Part shown: one piece after another, positions 22,493-25,561 of the stretch
Numbering within the stretch: the stretch's first letter is position 1
Layout: the number at the start of each line of letters is the position of its first letter
Assembly (NCBI GenBank): GCA_020253595.1
Contig: JADCBH010000111.1
Span: forward strand, 1-25,561
Direction of reading: 5' to 3'
DNA length: 25,561 bases
DNA from: Brevundimonas sp.
GTDB lineage: Bacteria; Pseudomonadota; Alphaproteobacteria; Caulobacterales; Caulobacteraceae
The notes under the pieces: model-generated
Databases searched by the model: none
What the model saw: only the letters and a program-made list of their open reading frames with translations
Told to the model about the DNA's origin: nothing
Made by a program: the position numbers and the translations under genes

Positions 22493-22584
22493 TGGCGGAG
22501 ACGGAGGGATTCGAACCCTCGGTACCCCTTACAGGGTACGACGATTTAGCAAACCGTTGCCTTCAGCCACTCGGCCACGTCTCC
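22493..22584 (-). tRNA. tRNA-Ser (anticodon GCU)
   Basis: A 92-base gene on the minus strand. The acceptor arms GGAGACG and CGTCTCC pair fully, followed by discriminator G and an encoded CCA. The D-arm holds GCCGAGTGGCTGAAGGC, the anticodon loop is TTTGCTAAA with GCT at 22550-22548, a long variable arm (TACCC TGTAA GGGGTA) marks a class II tRNA, and the T-arm is GAGGGTTCGAATCCCTC. It reads AGC and AGU serine codons. The 3' end faces the accessory stretch. Confidence 0.97.
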
Positions 22585-22715
22585 GGCAGGAGGCGTCGAT
22601 AGCGGAGGCCGCGCGGCGGCGCAATCCGGGTTTCGTCAACTTTCCCCGACGTGATCTTGTGGGGAGTGACGGGCGGCGCTACCCCTTCGCCTCCACCGCT
22701 TGCAGGGAGAGCGAC

Positions 22716-23021
22716 ATGGCCGATCTCAATCAGGTCACCGAACACATCCGCAGCGCCGTCGGCGACAATTCCGGTCTGGGCAAGACCGTTAAGCTCGACC
22801 TTGGCGATGCCGGAAAGATCTACATTGATGGTGCTTCGGTGCCGAATACAGTCACGAACGACGACAAGCCCGCTGACGCCACCGTGTCGATGAACTGGGA
22901 TGATTTCATGGCCCTGTCTAACGGCCAGCTGGATCCGATGATGGCCTTCATGCAGGGCAAGCTGAAGATCGCCGGTGACATGATGATCGCCCAAAAACTG
23001 GCACCGCTGCTGAAGCGCTGA
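22716..23021 (+). CDS. SCP2 sterol-binding domain protein
   Basis: A 101-residue single-domain protein. The ATG at 22716 is preceded by GGGAG; the frame is open further upstream only because it runs through the tRNA antisense. The sequence has the SCP2 pattern: LGKTVKLDLGDAGKIYIDG, then DATVSMNWDDFMALSNGQLDPMMAFMQGKLKIAGDM and AQKLAPLL. Such domains bind lipids or acyl-CoA in a hydrophobic tunnel; bacterial stand-alone members are poorly characterised. The acyl-CoA dehydrogenase follows after a hairpin, so the two may share a lipid-related theme but probably not one transcript. Confidence 0.9.
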   Translation: MADLNQVTEHIRSAVGDNSGLGKTVKLDLGDAGKIYIDGASVPNTVTNDDKPADATVSMNWDDFMALSNGQLDPMMAFMQGKLKIAGDMMIAQKLAPLLKR

Positions 23022-23047
23022 GCTTGAGCTGAGCCAGGACATCAAGC

Positions 23048-23075
23048 GGCGCGGGGTCGGGCTCGACCTCGCGCC
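23048..23075 (+). terminator. Hairpin terminator after the SCP2 gene
   Basis: GGCGCGGGGTCG at 23048-23059 pairs with CGACCTCGCGCC at 23064-23075 around a GGCT loop, with one G-U wobble. The following bases GTTCTGCTTTC are moderately T-rich. It lies 26 bases after the SCP2 stop and 30 bases before the dehydrogenase start. Confidence 0.6.
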
Positions 23076-23105
23076 GTTCTGCTTTCATACCCAGGGACTG
23101 ACCTC

Positions 23106-24320
23106 ATGGATTTCCGGCACTCCGATCGCGGCCTTCATTGGCAGGAGCGTGTCACGCGCTTCCTCGAGGACAAGGTCCTGCCGCGCGCGGCGGACTACTA
23201 CGCCGAGGTCCACGCCGATCCGAACCGCCAGCCGCCCACCATGGAGGCGATGAAGGCCGAGGCGCGGGAGGCGGGGCTGTGGAACATGTTCCTGCCGGGC
23301 GAGCACGGCGCGGGGCTCACGAACCTCGAATACGCTCCGCTGGCCGAGGCCATGGGCAAGGCGGGGCTCTGGACGCCCGAGGTGTTCAACTGCAACGCGC
23401 CCGACACCGGCAATATGGAAGTGCTCCATATGTACGGGAACGCCGAGCAGCAGGCGCGCTGGCTCAAGCCGCTGATGGCCGGAGAGATCCGCTCCGCCTT
23501 CCTGATGACCGAGCCGGAGGTGGCCTCGTCGGATGCCACCAACATCCAGACCCGCATCGAGCGCGACGGCGACCACTACGTCATCAGCGGGCGCAAGTGG
23601 TGGTCGACAAACATGGCGCACCCCAACGTCGCCGTGACCATCGTCATGGGCAAGACCGACACGGGCGCGGCCACCCACGCCCAGCAGTCGCAGATCCTCG
23701 TCCCCGTCAACACGCCCGGCTTTCGCGTCGAGCGGATGCTCAGCGTCTTCGGCTATGACGAAAAGCCGATCGGCCATGCCGAGGTGGTGCTGGAGAACGT
23801 CCGTGTCCCGGTCGAGAACCTGATCGCTGGCGAGGGCCGGGGCTTCGAGATCGCGCAAGGGCGCCTCGGGCCGGGCCGCATCCATCACTGCATGCGCGTG
23901 ATCGGCTGCGCCGAACGGGCGCTGGAGCTGATGTGCCAGCGGCTGCTGAGCCGCACGGCTTTCCGCAAGCAGATCGCCGAGCATTCGGTCTGGGAGCAGC
24001 GCGTGGGCGAAGCGCGGACCAACATCGAGATGTGCCGCCTGATGGTTCTGAAGGCCGCCTGGATGATCGACGAGGCCGGGGCCAAGAACGCCAAGTCCGA
24101 GATCGCCCAGATCAAGGTCGCGGCCCCGCGCATGGCGCTGCAAGTCATCGACGACGCCATACAGGCCTTCGGCGGGGCGGGCGTTTCGGGAGATACGCCG
24201 CTGGCAGAGCTCTATGCCACGGTGCGCACCCTGCGCATCGCCGACGGCCCCGACGAGGTGCACAACCGCACCATCGCGCGGCTGGAGTACGCCAAGCACG
24301 GCGGCAAGCCGGTCCGCTGA
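23106..24320 (+). CDS. Acyl-CoA dehydrogenase family protein
   Basis: A 404-residue FAD enzyme with the standard three-part fold. The N-terminal helical part (LHWQERVTRFLEDKVLP) leads to the middle beta domain with FLMTEPEVASSDATNIQT, YVISGRKWWSTNMAHP and PVNTPGFRVERMLSVFGYDEKPIGHAEVVLENVRVP. The C-terminal helices follow (GRIHHCMRVIGCAERALE, then FGGAGVSGDTPLAELYATVRTLRIADGPDEVHNRTIAR). The pattern is closest to the ACAD10/ACAD11-like subgroup. It should oxidise an acyl-CoA and pass electrons to an electron-transfer flavoprotein, but chain length and substrate cannot be read. No partner enzymes of a degradation operon are adjacent. Confidence 0.93.
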   Translation: MDFRHSDRGLHWQERVTRFLEDKVLPRAADYYAEVHADPNRQPPTMEAMKAEAREAGLWNMFLPGEHGAGLTNLEYAPLAEAMGKAGLWTPEVFNCNAPDTGNMEVLHMYGNAEQQARWLKPLMAGEIRSAFLMTEPEVASSDATNIQTRIERDGDHYVISGRKWWSTNMAHPNVAVTIVMGKTDTGAATHAQQSQILVPVNTPGFRVERMLSVFGYDEKPIGHAEVVLENVRVPVENLIAGEGRGFEIAQGRLGPGRIHHCMRVIGCAERALELMCQRLLSRTAFRKQIAEHSVWEQRVGEARTNIEMCRLMVLKAAWMIDEAGAKNAKSEIAQIKVAAPRMALQVIDDAIQAFGGAGVSGDTPLAELYATVRTLRIADGPDEVHNRTIARLEYAKHGGKPVR

Positions 24321-24447
24321 CCGGCTGCTGCCACCCAGCGTCAGCAGTCGCCACCGAATAGGGTGATCCGGGCAACGCAACCTCTGGCGACGTGTTAGCG
24401 TAGTCCGGCTGGCAGCCAAGCTGGACGAAGTCACGGAGCCGCCGATC

Positions 24448-25561
24448 ATGCACGACCCCGCGCGAACCCTTGTTGCGCAGAGTGCGGCGAGCGAGATCGA
24501 CCTGCTGGGGCGATACCGCGCCGTTCGCTCAGCCATGCCCGCTCTGGCCCGCGGGCTTTCGTCCGAGGACCTCGCCGCCCAGGCCATGCCCGACGCTAGC
24601 CCCGGCAAGTGGCATCTCGCCCATACGAGTTGGTTCTTCGAGGCGATGATCCTGGCGGCCGAGGACGACTATCGGCCCGTCGATCCGCGCCTGCAGACCC
24701 TGTTCAATTCCTATTACGAAAGCCTCGGCCACCGCGTGCAGCGGCACGAACGCGGTCTCATGACCCGGCCGTCGCTGGACGAGGTTCTGGCCTATCGCGC
24801 CGAGATCGACCGGCGCATGGAGGCCCGTATCGCGGCGGGGTTCGAGACCGATCTCGAACACTATTTATTCGTGCTGGGCCTGCATCACGACCAGCAGCAT
24901 CAGGAGCTCTTCCTGATGGACCTGCTGGCTCTGATGGCCCGCTCGCCTCTGGCCCCCGCCGCCTATGCCGAAGAGCCGCGTCCGGCGGGCACGCGCCAGC
25001 AGGAGAGGGGAGGAGCCACCCGGTTCGAGGGCGGGCTGGTCGAGATCGGGCATGGCGGCGACGATTTCGCCTTCGACAACGAAGGCCCCCGCCACAAGGT
25101 GTGGCTGGAGCCGTTCCATCTGGACCACGACCTGGTCACCAACGGCCAGTGGATCGAATTCATTGCCGACGGCGGCTATTCGCGGCCCGAGCTGTGGCTT
25201 GCCGACGGCTGGGCCACGGTGAAGGCCGAGGGTTGGACCTCGCCGCTCTACTGGCGCGAGGGCGAGGACGGCTGGACGACCATGAGCCTGACGGGCCGCA
25301 TCCCGGTCGCGCATGACGCTCCGGTGCGCCACGTCAGCGCCTGGGAGGCCGAGGCCTTCGCTGCATGGGCCGGCAAGCGTCTGCCTACCGAAGCCGAATG
25401 GGAAAGCGCGGTCGCCACCGCCCCGGCCGTCTTCTCCAACCTGTTCAACGAGGTGTGGCAGCACACCGCTTCGACCTATGCCCCCTATCCGGGGTTCAAG
25501 CCGACCGAAGGGACGGCTTCGGAATACAACGGCAAGTTCATGGCCAGCCAGAGGGTCATGC
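24448..25561 (+). CDS. egtB: Ergothioneine biosynthesis protein EgtB-like, C-terminus cut by window edge
   Basis: 371 codons of an open frame that runs off the right edge. ATG at 24448 has GGAG 9 bases before it. The N-terminal DinB-like domain carries WHLAHTSWFFE (H56, H59) and HHDQQHQE (H147, H151, E153), the HX3HXE iron site of EgtB. The C-terminal formylglycine-generating-enzyme-like domain begins near 190 and shows VTNGQWIEFIADGGY, RHVSAWEAEAFAAWAGKRLPTEAEWE and NEVWQHT. EgtB couples trimethylhistidine to a thiol (gamma-glutamylcysteine or cysteine) with oxygen to make the sulfoxide precursor of ergothioneine, in the cytoplasm. An egtD methyltransferase gene would be expected just beyond the window. 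Related SUMF/EgtB enzymes such as ovothiol synthases are an alternative but less likely. Confidence 0.9.
   Translation, partial: MHDPARTLVAQSAASEIDLLGRYRAVRSAMPALARGLSSEDLAAQAMPDASPGKWHLAHTSWFFEAMILAAEDDYRPVDPRLQTLFNSYYESLGHRVQRHERGLMTRPSLDEVLAYRAEIDRRMEARIAAGFETDLEHYLFVLGLHHDQQHQELFLMDLLALMARSPLAPAAYAEEPRPAGTRQQERGGATRFEGGLVEIGHGGDDFAFDNEGPRHKVWLEPFHLDHDLVTNGQWIEFIADGGYSRPELWLADGWATVKAEGWTSPLYWREGEDGWTTMSLTGRIPVAHDAPVRHVSAWEAEAFAAWAGKRLPTEAEWESAVATAPAVFSNLFNEVWQHTASTYAPYPGFKPTEGTASEYNGKFMASQRVM

Noticed and set aside
22419..23021. A 200-codon version of the SCP2 protein starting upstream
   Set aside because: Its first 99 codons run through the antisense of the tRNA-Ser gene. The ATG at 22716 has a ribosome site and starts exactly at the SCP2 domain.
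23085..24608. A 507-codon open frame on the minus strand opposite the acyl-CoA dehydrogenase
   Set aside because: It is an antisense shadow produced by high-GC codon bias. The plus strand encodes a full enzyme with all family motifs, while the minus protein is rich in His, Arg, Asp and Gly with no domain.
1..25561. CRISPR arrays, transposases, phage genes, riboswitches
   Set aside because: No regularly spaced repeats, no transposase or integrase motifs and no recognisable riboswitch core were seen in the window.

Overview
The window is GC-rich, tightly packed DNA that reads as an alphaproteobacterium of the order Caulobacterales; Brevundimonas or a close relative is my best guess. The strongest reason is the chemotaxis cluster. 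Its order (receptor, STAS protein, cheY, cheA, cheW, cheR, cheB, cheY, cheD, cheU, long cheY, cheE) is the order I recall for the first chemotaxis cluster of Caulobacter crescentus, including cheU and cheE, which are hardly known outside this group. The species is inference; no ribosomal RNA or marker gene is present.

Layout. 1-4700 (minus): an envelope polysaccharide operon, read right to left: a polyprenyl-phosphate sugar transferase, a MOP-family flippase, a GT2 glycosyltransferase, and a second GT2 enzyme that runs off the left edge. 4852-7320 (plus): an exported DUF305-LVIVD fusion with a Met/His-rich linker, followed by a hairpin. 7451-9060 (minus): a FixJ-like regulator and its PAS histidine kinase. 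9061-9239: a divergent control region with two perfect inverted repeats. 9240-19115 (plus): the twelve-gene chemotaxis operon, with junctions that overlap or are separated by at most 9 bases. 19312-22391: a visibly more A/T-rich accessory stretch with a lone Mrr-like nuclease, an unknown soluble protein and two divergent exported proteins, ending beside the 3' end of a tRNA-Ser(GCU) gene. 22716-25561 (plus): housekeeping genes for an SCP2 domain protein, an acyl-CoA dehydrogenase and the start of an egtB-like ergothioneine gene.

How the parts work together. In the chemotaxis operon the receptor (two TM segments, HAMP, PAS, second HAMP, signalling tip, C-terminal WEEF tether) controls CheA through CheW. 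CheR, CheB and CheD adapt the receptor. Three CheY-like proteins carry or divert the signal, and no CheZ, CheC or CheX phosphatase is visible, so a phosphate-sink scheme is plausible. The third CheY-like protein is the most unusual. It lacks one acidic-pocket residue, carries a basic GPDRR-type extension, and ends in a peptide resembling the CheY-binding N-terminus of the flagellar switch protein FliM. The polysaccharide operon may concern holdfast or another surface glycan; that is inference.

I see no complete new defence system or mobile element. The nuclease-bearing stretch at the tRNA gene is the best candidate for horizontally acquired DNA, but no integrase or att repeat was found.
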